Positions 33,150 to 42,766 of a stretch of 64,000 bases of DNA are shown piece by piece. Position 1 is the first letter of the stretch. Each line of letters begins with the position of its first letter. The stretch lies in assembly GCF_005048155.1 (NCBI RefSeq), contig NZ_SUMB01000004.1, positions 1 to 64,000 of the forward strand, read 5' to 3'. The notes under the pieces were generated by a model. The model had not been told where the DNA came from. It saw only the letters and a program-made list of their open reading frames with translations, and made no database searches. This stretch comes from Streptomyces piniterrae. Its GTDB lineage: Bacteria; Actinomycetota; Actinomycetes; Streptomycetales; Streptomycetaceae. A program made the position numbers and the translations under genes.

Positions 33150-33554
33150 GGCAGTACGCAACACGGCGACGCGGCGCGCAGCGGCCGGGACGCTGGGAAG
33201 GCACGCGCTCGGCAGCTCGCGGGCGACCGCGTCGAGGTCCGCTCCGCCGGCTCGGTCCCCGCCGACCAGGTCAACCCGGCCGCCGTCGAGGCGATGCGGG
33301 AGCTCGGCATCGACATCTCCGAGCAGGAGCCGAAGGTCCTCACCACCGAGGCCGTCCAGGCATCCGACTACGTCATCACCATGGGCTGCGGCGACGCCTG
33401 CCCGATCTTCCCCGGCAAGAAGTACCTCGACTGGGCACTGGAGGACCCGGCGGGCAAGGGCGTCGAGTCCGTCCGCCCTATCCGTGACGAGATCAAGACG
33501 CGCATCGAGGCCCTGATCACCGAAATCGACGCCAAGCACGAGGACCGAGACTGA
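33150..33554 (+). pseudogene. Arsenate reductase (LMW-phosphatase type) fragment
   Basis: From about 33220 the frame reads QLAGDRVEVRSAGSVPADQV, NPAAVEAMRELGIDI, KVLTTEAVQASDYVITMGCG, DACPIFPGKKYLDWALEDP and VRPIRDEIKTRIEALITEI, a near-perfect match to thioredoxin/mycothiol-linked ArsC proteins of the arginine-kinase-free LMW-PTP fold. The required first 25 residues with the P-loop nucleophile (CxxNxxRS) are missing: the DNA upstream reads ARSGRDAGKARAR, and no in-frame start is present. So it is a 5'-truncated relic rather than an active reductase. The stretch before it carries the glycosyltransferase promoter. Confidence 0.75.
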
Positions 33555-33588
33555 GTCCTGCGTGGACCGGCGTGCCGTGAGGCAGCGG

Positions 33589-33633
33589 ACGCGTATGCGT
33601 ACGTGCATGTGTATGTGTACGTGTATGTGTGTG
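33589..33633. other. 45-nt alternating purine-pyrimidine tract (Z-DNA-prone)
   Basis: Every base from 33589 to 33633 alternates purine and pyrimidine (GCGTATGCGTACGTGCATG then GTGT/GTAT steps). It lies between the convergent ArsC relic and TetR gene and may absorb supercoiling. Confidence 0.75.
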
Positions 33634-33642
33634 GCCGAGGCC

Positions 33643-34281
33643 TCACTTGACGCTGTCGTCCCTCGTCAGGGTCTCGAATGCTGTGCACAGGAGCCTGACG
33701 CTTCGCTGGAACTTCTCGTCCTGGCTCAGGCGGGGCATCTGCTCCATGACGAGCGGGAAGCGGGCGCGTAGCTCGCCGTAGGTCTCCGCGGTGACGGTCG
33801 GCGTCTGGGGCTCGGCCTGCTCCTGGAGTACGAAGCCTGTGACGTGGCTCAGGAGGGTGTCGGCCGCGATGCCGCAGTGCTCGGCGGGGACACCGGCGTC
33901 GAGAAGGGTTTCGAGGAGGCGTTCCATCAGGGACAGGCCACCAGTGCTCAGCGTTCCGGGGCTGTCAGCGAGCAAGAGTGCGCCGCCCGGGTGCTGTTGG
34001 ATGCTCCGACGCAGTTCTGCGGCTTGAACCTCGATCTTTTCCTGCCATGTCACGTCGGGCGGGAGCGCGGCCAGGGCGGTGCCGGCGGCGTCGTACGCAT
34101 GCCGGCTGACACGGTCGGCCATCAGCGCGAGCAGTTCGTCCTTGCTGCGTACGTGGTAGTAGAGGCTGCCCGCGTGGGCGCCGAGCCGCTCGGCCACTTG
34201 GCGCATGGACAGGCCGTGGTACCCGGTCTCGGCGAACGTGGCCATGCCGGCGTCGACGATTCGCTCCTTGGTGAGCTTCAT
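33643..34281 (-). CDS. TetR-family regulator
   Basis: A 212-residue repressor. The N-terminal HTH spans residues 1-50: LTKERIVDAGMATFAETGYHG, then LSMRQVAERLGAHAGSLYYHV with the LYYHV recognition helix. The C-terminal part (EKIEVQAAELRRSIQQHPGGALLLADS...) is typical of TetR_C-type ligand domains with a conserved QHP. It is divergent from the rhomboid-like gene; copies of GAACACTGTT in the gap are the likely operators. The inducer is unknown. Confidence 0.88.
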   Translation of the reverse strand: MKLTKERIVDAGMATFAETGYHGLSMRQVAERLGAHAGSLYYHVRSKDELLALMADRVSRHAYDAAGTALAALPPDVTWQEKIEVQAAELRRSIQQHPGGALLLADSPGTLSTGGLSLMERLLETLLDAGVPAEHCGIAADTLLSHVTGFVLQEQAEPQTPTVTAETYGELRARFPLVMEQMPRLSQDEKFQRSVRLLCTAFETLTRDDSVK

Positions 34282-34303
34282 GGGTCCACCGTAGCAACTT
34301 TTT

Positions 34304-34359
34304 GAACACTGTTTGAAAAGCTGTGCTAGCGTCGCGGCCGACCGATTTCGAACACTGTT
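34304..34359. promoter_or_regulatory. Duplicate TetR operator half-palindromes
   Basis: GAACACTGTT (containing the AACA-C-TGTT palindrome) occurs at 34304-34313 and again at 34350-34359, in the 100-bp gap between the divergent TetR and rhomboid-like genes. The second is 22 bp before the rhomboid ATG. Confidence 0.65.
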
Positions 34360-34381
34360 GGATCAGAGGGGTACGGGGGAC

Positions 34382-35101
34382 ATGGACGGACTGCTCTTCA
34401 ACGCGACCACGGCCGCATTGATGGTGATGATGATCAATAGCGGGCTCGGCGCAGTGGGGCGCGACTCGCTGCGTGGGCGGCCTGTTCCGTGGGTCGCGGT
34501 CGGCCTGACCGTGGTGGCGGTGGCCGGCGTCATCCTCCAGCTGTGCTGGGCGGGGGCGATGGCCGCCCTCGACAACGATCCCACCCGGACGGGCTGGTGG
34601 CGGGTGTTCACCTCGGTCTTCATGCAGAACGGCGGCGTCGCCGGCGCGGCCTGGAACATCGCCACCCTCGCCTTCGTGGCGGCGCTCGCACAGTGGCTTT
34701 GGGGTGGTCCCCTGACGGCGCTCCTCTTCGTCGCCGGCATCCTTCTGCCGGAACAGATCGACGCCCTGTTCGGCCTGGGCGGCGGGCCCAGCACCGACCC
34801 CCGCAACTTCGCGGGCAGTTCCGGCGCCACCTACTTCCTGGGAGCGACCCTCGCCGCGTTCCTCCTGACGCGCACCCGGGCCAGGAAAGAGCAGGCCCTC
34901 GCAGCCGGCGTCCCGGCGCTCGGGCTGCTGATGTGGTTCGCGCAGGACAACGGCCACGGCCTCGTCGCCGTATACGGCTTCGTGCTCGGCACTCTCATCT
35001 GGGCGGCACTCCGCTGGACGTCACATTCGGGGGTGCAACAGCCCGCGGCGGAGACCCGATCCCCCAGCGCGCACCGGCTCAAGCGCTCATCCGCCAAGTG
35101 A
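34382..35101 (+). CDS. Rhomboid-family intramembrane serine protease-like protein
   Basis: A 239-residue membrane protein with six to seven helices. The rhomboid dyad is present: GSSG (residues 145-148, nucleophile Ser147) at the start of a helix continuing ATYFLGATLAAF, and His192 in AQDNGHGLVAVYGFVLG, spaced normally. FTSVFMQNGGVAGAAWNIA corresponds to the L1/TM2 region, where rhomboids carry FxHxxxxHxxxN; its helix-2 His residues are missing, so activity is likely but not certain. ATG 34382 with AGAGGGGTACGGGGGAC in front. Regulated by the divergent TetR protein. Substrate unknown. Confidence 0.75.
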   Translation: MDGLLFNATTAALMVMMINSGLGAVGRDSLRGRPVPWVAVGLTVVAVAGVILQLCWAGAMAALDNDPTRTGWWRVFTSVFMQNGGVAGAAWNIATLAFVAALAQWLWGGPLTALLFVAGILLPEQIDALFGLGGGPSTDPRNFAGSSGATYFLGATLAAFLLTRTRARKEQALAAGVPALGLLMWFAQDNGHGLVAVYGFVLGTLIWAALRWTSHSGVQQPAAETRSPSAHRLKRSSAK

Positions 35102-35171
35102 ACGTCAGCGACATCGACCAATTCTCTACCGATTCTCGACCGCTACTCGACCGATTCCCGGCCGGCAACGC

Positions 35172-36059
35172 TCACGCACGGCTCAGCGCATCGGTAAGGA
35201 GAGTGCGCATCCGTTCCACGAGCGGGTTGGCGTCGTCGGCCCGCCAGACCAGGTGCAGGGTGGTCGAGGTATCGGCCAGTGGCCGCGGGGTCACGCCGAT
35301 GCGGCGCAGCGCACGGTGCGAGTCGGCGAGCACCGCGGCGCCGAACTTGGCCGCGACCAGGGCCAGTAGCGTCTGCACACTGCGGCCCTCGGCGCCGATC
35401 TTCGGTACGACTCCGGCGCTGTGGCAGAGCGCGATGATCTCGTCGTAGGAGCGGGGAGAGACGTCCCTGGGCCACATGACCAGGGGAATCTGGCCCAGGG
35501 CCGCGAGCGGGGCGGGTTCGGAGGGGTAGGCCAGTGGGTGGCCGGCGGGCAGGAACAGAGTCAGCGGTTCTCGCCACCAGACCTGGGTGGAGAGTCGGGC
35601 ATCGCGCATCGGGAGGCGCTGGACCGCGAGGTCGAAGCGGCCTTCCAGTACGCCGGTCGACATCTCGGCATCGTTGAAACTCTCCGCCAACTGCAGGTCG
35701 ACCCGGGGTAGTTCACGCCGCACCCGGCTCAGCGCGCCACCGAGCGGTCCGTTGATACCCGAACCGGCGAAGGTCACGGTCAGTCGTCCGGTCATGCCCT
35801 GTGCGGCCAGTCGTACGTCCTCCAGCACGGCATCCGCCTCGGCGAGCAGGGTGATCGCACGCCGTACCAGGACCTGCCCGGCCGGCGTCGGCGTAAGTCC
35901 GCGCCCCTCCCTGGAGAACAGTTTTGTGCCCAACTGCCTTTCCATTTCGCGCAGTTGGCGGCTGAGTGTGGGCTGTGTCAGATGCAGCCGCCGCGCCGCG
36001 CCACTGATACTGCCCTCTTCCGCGATCGCGACCGCATAGCCGAGTAGCCGTAGCTCCAT
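35172..36059 (-). CDS. LysR-family transcriptional regulator
   Basis: A 295-residue LTTR. The wHTH at residues 1-60 reads ELRLLGYAVAIAEEGSISGA, ARRLHLTQPTLSRQLREMER and LGTKLFSREGRGLTPTPAG. The effector domain follows from about 90 (GRLTVTFAGSGINGPLG ... LVMWPRDVSPRSYDEIIALC). It is divergent from the CMD-family gene; an AGGCAT-N17-ATGCCT inverted repeat lies between. LTTRs usually activate the divergent gene when an aromatic or small acid ligand binds. The start at 36059 gives the normal family length. Confidence 0.9.
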   Translation of the reverse strand: MELRLLGYAVAIAEEGSISGAARRLHLTQPTLSRQLREMERQLGTKLFSREGRGLTPTPAGQVLVRRAITLLAEADAVLEDVRLAAQGMTGRLTVTFAGSGINGPLGGALSRVRRELPRVDLQLAESFNDAEMSTGVLEGRFDLAVQRLPMRDARLSTQVWWREPLTLFLPAGHPLAYPSEPAPLAALGQIPLVMWPRDVSPRSYDEIIALCHSAGVVPKIGAEGRSVQTLLALVAAKFGAAVLADSHRALRRIGVTPRPLADTSTTLHLVWRADDANPLVERMRTLLTDALSRA

Positions 36060-36070
36060 CCATACCTCCC

Positions 36071-36099
36071 AGGCATGGGAACTATAGCCAGTAATGCCT
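36071..36099. promoter_or_regulatory. Candidate LysR binding site
   Basis: Inverted repeat AGGCAT (36071-36076) and ATGCCT (36094-36099) in the 125-bp gap between the divergent LysR and CMD genes. Confidence 0.55.
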
Positions 36100-36184
36100 G
36101 CAGAGCAGATCTGGGCGCCTTTCGGGCCAGGGTGGAGACATCGCACCGGACGGCCCGGGGCGGATACCTGACCTGGGGAGAACC

Positions 36185-36586
36185 ATGAACCGCGAAGAGC
36201 GCTACGGGTACGGCATGAAGGTGCTGGAGCGGGTGGACGGTGAAGCGGGGCAGCGGATCGTCGACTCCCTCGCCGACACCTCGCCGGAGCTGGGCCACCA
36301 GGTGGTGGCGTGGGCATTCGGCGACATGTACGACCGCCCCGAACTTCCACCGCGTGACCGGCAGTTGGTCACCCTGGGTGTGCTATCGGCGCTCGGCGGC
36401 TGCGAGATCCAGCTCGAAGTGCACATCAACGCCGCGCTCAACGTCGGCCTGACCGCCACCGAGATCGCCGAGGCGCTGCTGCACTCGGCCGTGTACTGCG
36501 GAATGCCGCGTTCGATCAACGCCACGCTCGTCGCCAAGAAGGTCTTCGCCGAACGTGGACTGCTCCCCATCACCAATCTCGGCTGA
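36185..36586 (+). CDS. Carboxymuconolactone decarboxylase (CMD) family protein
   Basis: A 133-residue all-helical CMD protein. The core is MYDRPELPPRDRQLVTLGVLSALGG and CEIQLEVHINAALNVGLTATEIAEALLHSAVYCG, split here. The catalytic His in EVHINAA is kept; the AhpD-type CxxC is not present (one Cys only), so a peroxidase role is unlikely and PcaC-type gamma-lactone decarboxylation or an unknown hydrolytic role fits better. ATG preceded by GGGGAGAACC. Probably the target of the divergent LysR regulator. Confidence 0.87.
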   Translation: MNREERYGYGMKVLERVDGEAGQRIVDSLADTSPELGHQVVAWAFGDMYDRPELPPRDRQLVTLGVLSALGGCEIQLEVHINAALNVGLTATEIAEALLHSAVYCGMPRSINATLVAKKVFAERGLLPITNLG

Positions 36587-36642
36587 CCGCAAATGGCCAT
36601 GAGCGGACGGCCGTGGCTGTTCGCCTGCCGAGCGCGCGGCAG

Positions 36643-36711
36643 CGGCGGGTCGAAGGGGCCCGCATCGCGCTCCATGGGGAGGCCCTGCGGGATGGGAACC
36701 GTTTGACTCAT
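36643..36711 (-). pseudogene. Cytochrome P450 N-terminal stub
   Basis: A start ATG at 36711 with GAGGAA 6 nt upstream begins MSQTVPIPQGLPMERDAGPF and DPP, the typical opening of Streptomyces class I P450s (PMxRxxGPFDPP). After about 23 codons similarity ends. The remainder of the P450 is missing, so only a promoter, ribosome-binding site and stub remain. Confidence 0.5.
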
Positions 36712-36997
36712 CGGAGTTCCTCTCGTGGCGGTCGTTGCGGCCACGATCGCGCCGACGGACCAGACATACACTGACACCGCTCGGAGACCGCTCTCGAACG
36801 GCTCTGACGCGGCTCAGCCAGGGCGTGTCTGTGAGTGTCCGCCTCTGCTGCCGCGCCGGGCTGAAGCAGCCTCGATAAACCCTTTGCTGCCTCTGGGCGG
36901 AAGCGGCTACCTTCTGCGGGCCGTCGGCCGCCCAGGCCGGCGCCATCACCATCGCCGTCGCCATCATCGCCGCCGTCGCCAAGGAGGTGTGCAGCAC

Positions 36998-37090
36998 ATG
37001 CGCACGACCGGTCAGCAGTCGACCTCAGGTCCTGGCAACTTCCCCCTCTCAACGACGGAGACACCTTGTCCGTTCGCATCACCGCGCTGA
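36998..37090 (+). CDS. Possible 30-residue leader peptide
   Basis: ATG 36998 lies 8 nt after a very strong AAGGAGGTG. The frame (MRTTGQQSTSGPGNFPLSTT and ten more residues) ends at 37090, overlapping the first 25 bp of the GNAT gene that starts at TTG 37066 in another frame. This is the layout of a coupled leader. The peptide resembles nothing I know. Confidence 0.4.
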   Translation: MRTTGQQSTSGPGNFPLSTTETPCPFASPR

Positions 37091-37953
37091 CCGACCCCGA
37101 CACCAACCCGGCCGGCCGCCGCCTGGCGTGGCTGGCATCCGACGCCGACGGGATCCCCGTCGGGTCTGCGTTCCTGCGTCTCTACACCAAGGCCGGGCAG
37201 GAGCACCTCGCCGCTCTGGAACTCCACGTCCACCCGGCCGAGCGGCGAAACCGCATCGGCACCCGGCTCCTGGACGCGGCCGTGGCCGCTGCACACCAGG
37301 ACGGCCGACGCTGCATCATCACCCAGGCCGAGGCCGGCTCTCACGGCGACCGGTTCCTCCCGGCCCGCGGCTTCCGCAAGGTCCTGACCCTGATCTACAC
37401 CCGGCTCTCGCTGGCCGAGGCGGACCTCACCACTCTCACCGAGATCACCGAACGGCCGCATCCCGGCTACCGACTGACGTCGTGGGAGGGCACAGTCCCC
37501 GACGACCTCGCCGAGACGTTCGTCACCTCGCGTCATGCCATGGACGACATGCCGATGGGCGGCACCGACTTCGGCACGGTGGTGTGGGATCTGGACCGGG
37601 TCCGGGCCGCAGCGGCGGCCGTTGAACAGCGTGGCGACCTGCTGCACACCGTCGTTGCCATCGATGAGTCGGACGGCTCGATCGCCGGCTTCACCGAACT
37701 GGTCGTCCCTGGCGACGGCAAGGGCGATGGCCAGCACTACGGCACCGGCGTCCTGCCCGAGCACCGCGGGCACGGCCTCGGACGCTGGATGAAGGCCGCC
37801 TCGATTCTGCAAGCTCGTGAGCGGCACCCGTCCCTCGGCGGCCTGCTGACCGACACCGCCGGCAACAACCCGCACATGAGGCATATCAACGACGCGCTGG
37901 GCTACGCACCGATCCACACGGCATTTGAGTATCAGCTCGATCTCCAGGGCTGA
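37066..37953 (+). CDS. Tandem GNAT N-acetyltransferase
   Basis: 295 residues with two GNAT folds. The first (1-130) has AALELHVHPAERRNRIGTRLLDAAVAA split by the R/QxxGxG/A acetyl-CoA loop RRNRIG; the second (140-295) has YGTGVLPEHRGHGLGRWMKAA with HRGHGLG and the closing NNPHMRHINDALGY. Two-domain GNATs of this kind include mycothiol synthase-like and antibiotic-acetylating enzymes, where one domain is often inactive. TTG start with GGAGACACC upstream; alternatively initiation may depend on the overlapping leader. Substrate unknown. Confidence 0.85.
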   Translation: MSVRITALTDPDTNPAGRRLAWLASDADGIPVGSAFLRLYTKAGQEHLAALELHVHPAERRNRIGTRLLDAAVAAAHQDGRRCIITQAEAGSHGDRFLPARGFRKVLTLIYTRLSLAEADLTTLTEITERPHPGYRLTSWEGTVPDDLAETFVTSRHAMDDMPMGGTDFGTVVWDLDRVRAAAAAVEQRGDLLHTVVAIDESDGSIAGFTELVVPGDGKGDGQHYGTGVLPEHRGHGLGRWMKAASILQARERHPSLGGLLTDTAGNNPHMRHINDALGYAPIHTAFEYQLDLQG

Positions 37954-38064
37954 CGGGGCCCGGGTGACCATGTAGGCGACCGCGCCCACCGGCTTTCGAT
38001 CAGGTCGCCGGTCTCGGCGATCTCCTCACCCGAGGGCCACCACCTCCCTCGCCAGCTTGGCCAC

Positions 38065-38101
38065 CACCGCGGCAGCCGGCGTCTCGCCGGCTGCCGCGGT
38101 G
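38065..38101. terminator. Bidirectional terminator, 16-bp stem
   Basis: Perfect inverted repeat CACCGCGGCAGCCGGC / GCCGGCTGCCGCGGTG with 5-nt loop, between the converging tandem-GNAT and EF-Tu genes. Confidence 0.85.
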
Positions 38102-38144
38102 TGCCGTCCGCAGCGTGCCGGGGTGCTGCACGAGGTGTGGGCGC

Positions 38145-39341
<1,197 letters not shown>

Positions 39342-40042
39342 GATGATCCCTTCCCGCGCAGGCCCCCGAGTGGCGCTCACCATGCTCCTCGTGCCTCCGC
39401 ACGGCCGCGTACCGCCCGGTAGAGCCATACCGCCATTCGGGTGACGGTGGAACGTGGAGTCACCCCTGGTGCACGGAGAGCACGCAGGTCATCGCCATGG
39501 TCACCAGCGTTGGTCCGCCCGGCAATCCGACCCTCGGCTGCCGCGCGATGTACGCCTTCACGCTCGACCTCGTAGTCAGCAGCGCTTCGATTCGGCGTCG
39601 GCCCCAGATGAACTGCCCTGATAGGCGAGGACTGCAACTCCTCCTATCCAACATCGACAGGACAACGACAGGATCCGGTCGGCTTCCGCGACCGGATCGC
39701 CGGTACGACGCACCGGGTTCCGGTGGCGCGGCTGCGCTCCCTCGTGGAACTCACCGCTGTCGATGAGCTCGACCCGGGGGAACGCAACCCCGAGTTCAAG
39801 CATGCGCACGGCCGCGATCTGGTGGCGCTGTTCTCCCGTTCCCGGGGGGGCTGCTGAGTGCTGCCGCAGCGACGGGCCGCGTCCGGGTTCTGGGTCCCGA
39901 CGCCCGCTGAAACCGATGCATTGCGGCCAGGCGGATGACCGGCTCCCCCGTTGGCCGTCTGCCGCGGCGCGCGGTGCTCACCTATCGTCGGCGCCGCTGG
40001 CGCAAGGTCGTGGACGCAAGAGGAGGACGGGAGGGCGGGGCC
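39342..40042. other. Intergenic region with possible gene remnant
   Basis: About 700 bp between the divergent EF-Tu and 2OG-oxygenase genes. The EF-Tu promoter must be near 39350-39450. From about 39672 to a TGA at 39855-39857 the plus strand reads DPVGFRDRIAGTTHRVPVAR, LRSLVELTAVDELDPGER and GRDLVALFSRSRGGC, which looks like real coding usage but lacks a start codon or known family; it may be the 3' end of a lost gene. Confidence 0.4.
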
Positions 40043-40867
40043 GTGAAGTACCCGATGTCTGAGCTGGTGGACCTGGAGACATATCCCGTCGACGCCCTGG
40101 ACGGCGAGCCGGGGCAGGCGCTGCTGAACAGGGCCCGTGCGGAGTTCAACCGGACCAGCCTGACGGTGCTGGGCGGGTTCCTCGTTCCGCAGGCCGTCGC
40201 GCGGGTGGTGACGCGGGTGCGGGAGGACGCCGGGACCCTGGGCTATCGGTTCCGGGGCGCGAACAATGTGTTCCTCGGGACGGCCGCAGAGGCCGGTGGG
40301 GCAGCCGGCGATGCAGACGGGGCAGCCGGTTCCGCGCAACTGGGCCGGACGCATACCAAGAGCACGCTGGCCTACGACCGTATCGATCCCGGCTCCCCGC
40401 TCAGGGCCCTCTACCACTGGGAGCCGTTGTTGAAGTTCGTCTCCGCGGTTGTCGGCCGGCCGGTGTTCCGCTCGGCCGACCCGCTCGGGGCCATGACGAT
40501 CCATGTCCACCACGAACGCGATGAACAGGACTGGCACTTCGATGTGTCGGAGTACACGATCGTTTTGCATCTCCTCGCGCCCGAGAAGGGCGGGGTCCTG
40601 GAGTATGTGCCGCGTTCGCGGGCCGCGGTGGAACAGGACCGCGACGCCTTGCGCGCCATCGCCGCCGGAGAGCGGCATTCGCTGACCCGCGACCTGGTCA
40701 CCACACCCGGCACGCTGGTCCTGCACTCGGGCCGGGTCTCCCTCCACCGGGTCACCCCGGTATCGGGCCCCACCCCGCGCATCAGCGCCACTCTGTCGTA
40801 CAACTCCGTTCCTGGTGGGCTGCTCAACTCCTATACCCGCAGCCTGTACTTCGGAAGGACCGGGTGA
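40043..40867 (+). CDS. 2-oxoglutarate/Fe(II)-dependent oxygenase (ArpA/BesD-like family)
   Basis: 274 residues. Opening SELVDLETYPVDALDG and LTVLGGFLVP are typical of ArpA-like proteins, a family that includes BesD/HalD amino-acid halogenases. The metal site reads HFDVSEYTIVLHL (HxD motif), with the distal His in SLHRVTP and the 2OG-binding Arg in PRISATLSYNS. Halogenases replace the Asp by Gly to make room for chloride; here Asp is kept, so hydroxylation of a free amino acid or similar is expected. GTG 40043 fits the GGGAGG 8 nt upstream better than the ATG at 40055. It faces the M28 gene. Confidence 0.8.
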   Translation: MKYPMSELVDLETYPVDALDGEPGQALLNRARAEFNRTSLTVLGGFLVPQAVARVVTRVREDAGTLGYRFRGANNVFLGTAAEAGGAAGDADGAAGSAQLGRTHTKSTLAYDRIDPGSPLRALYHWEPLLKFVSAVVGRPVFRSADPLGAMTIHVHHERDEQDWHFDVSEYTIVLHLLAPEKGGVLEYVPRSRAAVEQDRDALRAIAAGERHSLTRDLVTTPGTLVLHSGRVSLHRVTPVSGPTPRISATLSYNSVPGGLLNSYTRSLYFGRTG

Positions 40868-40948
40868 CCACCGCCCCGCTCCTCTACACGGCCGGAGGCG
40901 GTGGGAAATGTTGCTCGCCGACCCGCCCGGGTCAGCGGCCGGTGTGCG

Positions 40949-40991
40949 CCGGAGGGGCAGGCGGCGGTGTGCAGGTGCCGTGCCCCTCCGG
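40949..40991. terminator. Hairpin between oxygenase and aminopeptidase genes
   Basis: CCGGAGGGGCA / TGCCCCTCCGG, 11-bp perfect stem with 21-nt loop, in the gap of the convergent genes. Confidence 0.7.
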
Positions 40992-41002
40992 GTGGTTGGG
41001 GG

Positions 41003-42766
41003 TCAGCCGGTCTGCAGGGCTGCGTCGTCGATGACGAAGCTGGTCTGGAGGCTGGCGTCTTCGGTGGCGGTGAAGGTCAGGGTGATCTGCTGTCCGATGT
41101 AGGGGGTCAGGTCCAGGGTGCGCTGGGTGTATCCGGTCGCGGCGTCGGTGTTGGAGAGGGTTGTCAGGGTGGTGTTGCCCACCTTGACCCTGAAGGTGTC
41201 GTAGGCGACGCGGTCGGTCTCGTCGGTGTCGATGTGCAGCCAGTAGGTCAGGGTGGCCTTGGCGCACCCGGAGGGCACGGTCACCGACTGGCTGAGGGAG
41301 TCGGTGGCGGAGGAGCCGTAGCCGCCGAGCCAGGCGAACCGGCTGCCGCTGTGGGCGGACCGGCCCGAGTGGGCACCGATCGCGCCGGTGTCACCCGTCC
41401 AGGGTGCGGTGCCGTTCTCGAACCCTCCGTTGGCGAGGAGCTGTTGGCCGGTGCAGCTGCCGGTCCCCTTGACCGTCAGGGTGAAGGTCGTGCTGTGGGC
41501 GACGGATCCGGTGCCGGTGAGGGTGAGGGGGTAGGTGCCGGGGGCCGTGCTCGACGCCGTGGCGACGGTCATGGTGGAGCTGCCGCCCGAGGTCACCGAG
41601 GCGGGGTTGAAGGAGACGGTGACGCCTGCCGGGGCGCCGGATGCCGACAGCTTCACGGTCTGAGCGGAGCCCTTGGTGGTCGCCGTCGAGACCGTGCTGG
41701 TGGCCGTGCCGCCCGGGTCGACGCTGCCCGTGGTGGGGGCGACGGCCAGGGAGAAGTCGTTCGCGGGGGTGGAGTTGGCGACGGCGAGCTTCCAGAGGGT
41801 GTAGGCGATGCCGTCCACGCTGCGGTTCAGTCCGGTGCTGTTGATGTTGCCGGTGGTGTCGCAGGACTGGTGGTAGCAGGGGTCGTAGGAGCGATTGGCC
41901 GTGCCGCCCCATTTGGCCGCCTGCGCGGAGGTCTTCCTCGCGCCGGCTCCCATCGCGTACCCGGAAGTCGCGATGCCCGCCTGCTCGAAGGAGTAGTCGT
42001 CGGAGCGGCCGGCGCCCTCGGTGTTCTCCTCCGGCTGGAGGTTGAGGGAGTCCCAGTACGCCTTCATCGGCTGGGCGGCGCCGGAGTTGACGTGGTTGAT
42101 GAAGTAGCCGCCGTTGGTCGAGGCGATCATGTCGAAGTTGTAGTACGCCTTGATCTTTGAGCGCTCGGTGCCGGACAGGGAACTGACGTAGAAGTCGGAG
42201 CCGTTGAGGCCCTGTTCCTCGTCCGTCCACCAGCCGAAGCGGACCCGGGCCGCCATGGCGGGGTTCTGCTGCGCGAGGGTGAGAGCCGTTTCCAGCAGTG
42301 CGGCCGAGCCGGAGCCGTTGTCGTTGATGCCGGGTCCGGCCCCGACGCTGTCGAGGTGGGAGCCGAACATGTACACCGTGCCGGCGTCGCCCTGGGGCCA
42401 TTCGGCTATCAGGTTGGGTCCGGCGCCGCTGGAGCAACCGGAGGTGCAGGGCTGCTCGGTGACCGTGTAGCCGGCCGCCTGGAGCTTGTTCTTGACGTAG
42501 GCGACGGAGTCCCGGTAGCCCTGACCGCTGGATTTACGGGTGCCGCCGTTGCGGGTCGCGATGGCGTTCAGCTCGGTGAGATGTGCCTGGACCTTGGCCA
42601 CGTCGATGTCCGGGGCGTCGCCGACCGCGGCCCCGCCGACGACGGATGGGGTGGTGGCCGGTTGCGCGTGCGGTGCGGCCGATGCCGTGGGTGCTGCGGT
42701 CAGCACCGCCGTTCCGAGGGTGATGGCGAGCGATACACCGGCCACCGCGAGTCTTCGTAACACCAT
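41003..42766 (-). CDS. Secreted M28 aminopeptidase (S. griseus aminopeptidase-like)
   Basis: 587 residues. Signal peptide [18 protein letters not shown]... with AxA cleavage near residue 30. The dizinc peptidase domain (about 50-345) has [19 protein letters not shown] (His and Asp ligands), [15 protein letters not shown] (catalytic Glu and Glu ligand), NFDMIAS (Asp) and CYHQSCD (His), as in SGAP. It is followed by an Ig-like NEAT/PKD-type segment with Thr/Ser-rich strands (about 355-445) and a C-terminal carbohydrate-binding-like jelly roll ([14 protein letters not shown] ...). It should release N-terminal hydrophobic residues from peptides outside the cell. ATG with CAAGGAGCC upstream. Confidence 0.92.
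   Translation of the reverse strand: MVLRRLAVAGVSLAITLGTAVLTAAPTASAAPHAQPATTPSVVGGAAVGDAPDIDVAKVQAHLTELNAIATRNGGTRKSSGQGYRDSVAYVKNKLQAAGYTVTEQPCTSGCSSGAGPNLIAEWPQGDAGTVYMFGSHLDSVGAGPGINDNGSGSAALLETALTLAQQNPAMAARVRFGWWTDEEQGLNGSDFYVSSLSGTERSKIKAYYNFDMIASTNGGYFINHVNSGAAQPMKAYWDSLNLQPEENTEGAGRSDDYSFEQAGIATSGYAMGAGARKTSAQAAKWGGTANRSYDPCYHQSCDTTGNINSTGLNRSVDGIAYTLWKLAVANSTPANDFSLAVAPTTGSVDPGGTATSTVSTATTKGSAQTVKLSASGAPAGVTVSFNPASVTSGGSSTMTVATASSTAPGTYPLTLTGTGSVAHSTTFTLTVKGTGSCTGQQLLANGGFENGTAPWTGDTGAIGAHSGRSAHSGSRFAWLGGYGSSATDSLSQSVTVPSGCAKATLTYWLHIDTDETDRVAYDTFRVKVGNTTLTTLSNTDAATGYTQRTLDLTPYIGQQITLTFTATEDASLQTSFVIDDAALQTG

Noticed and set aside
36383-36997. Minus-strand frame starting with a signal-peptide-like MLHTSLATAAMMATAMVMAPAW
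   Set aside because: The remainder is Arg/Pro-rich shadow of the CMD gene and lacks a ribosome-binding site.
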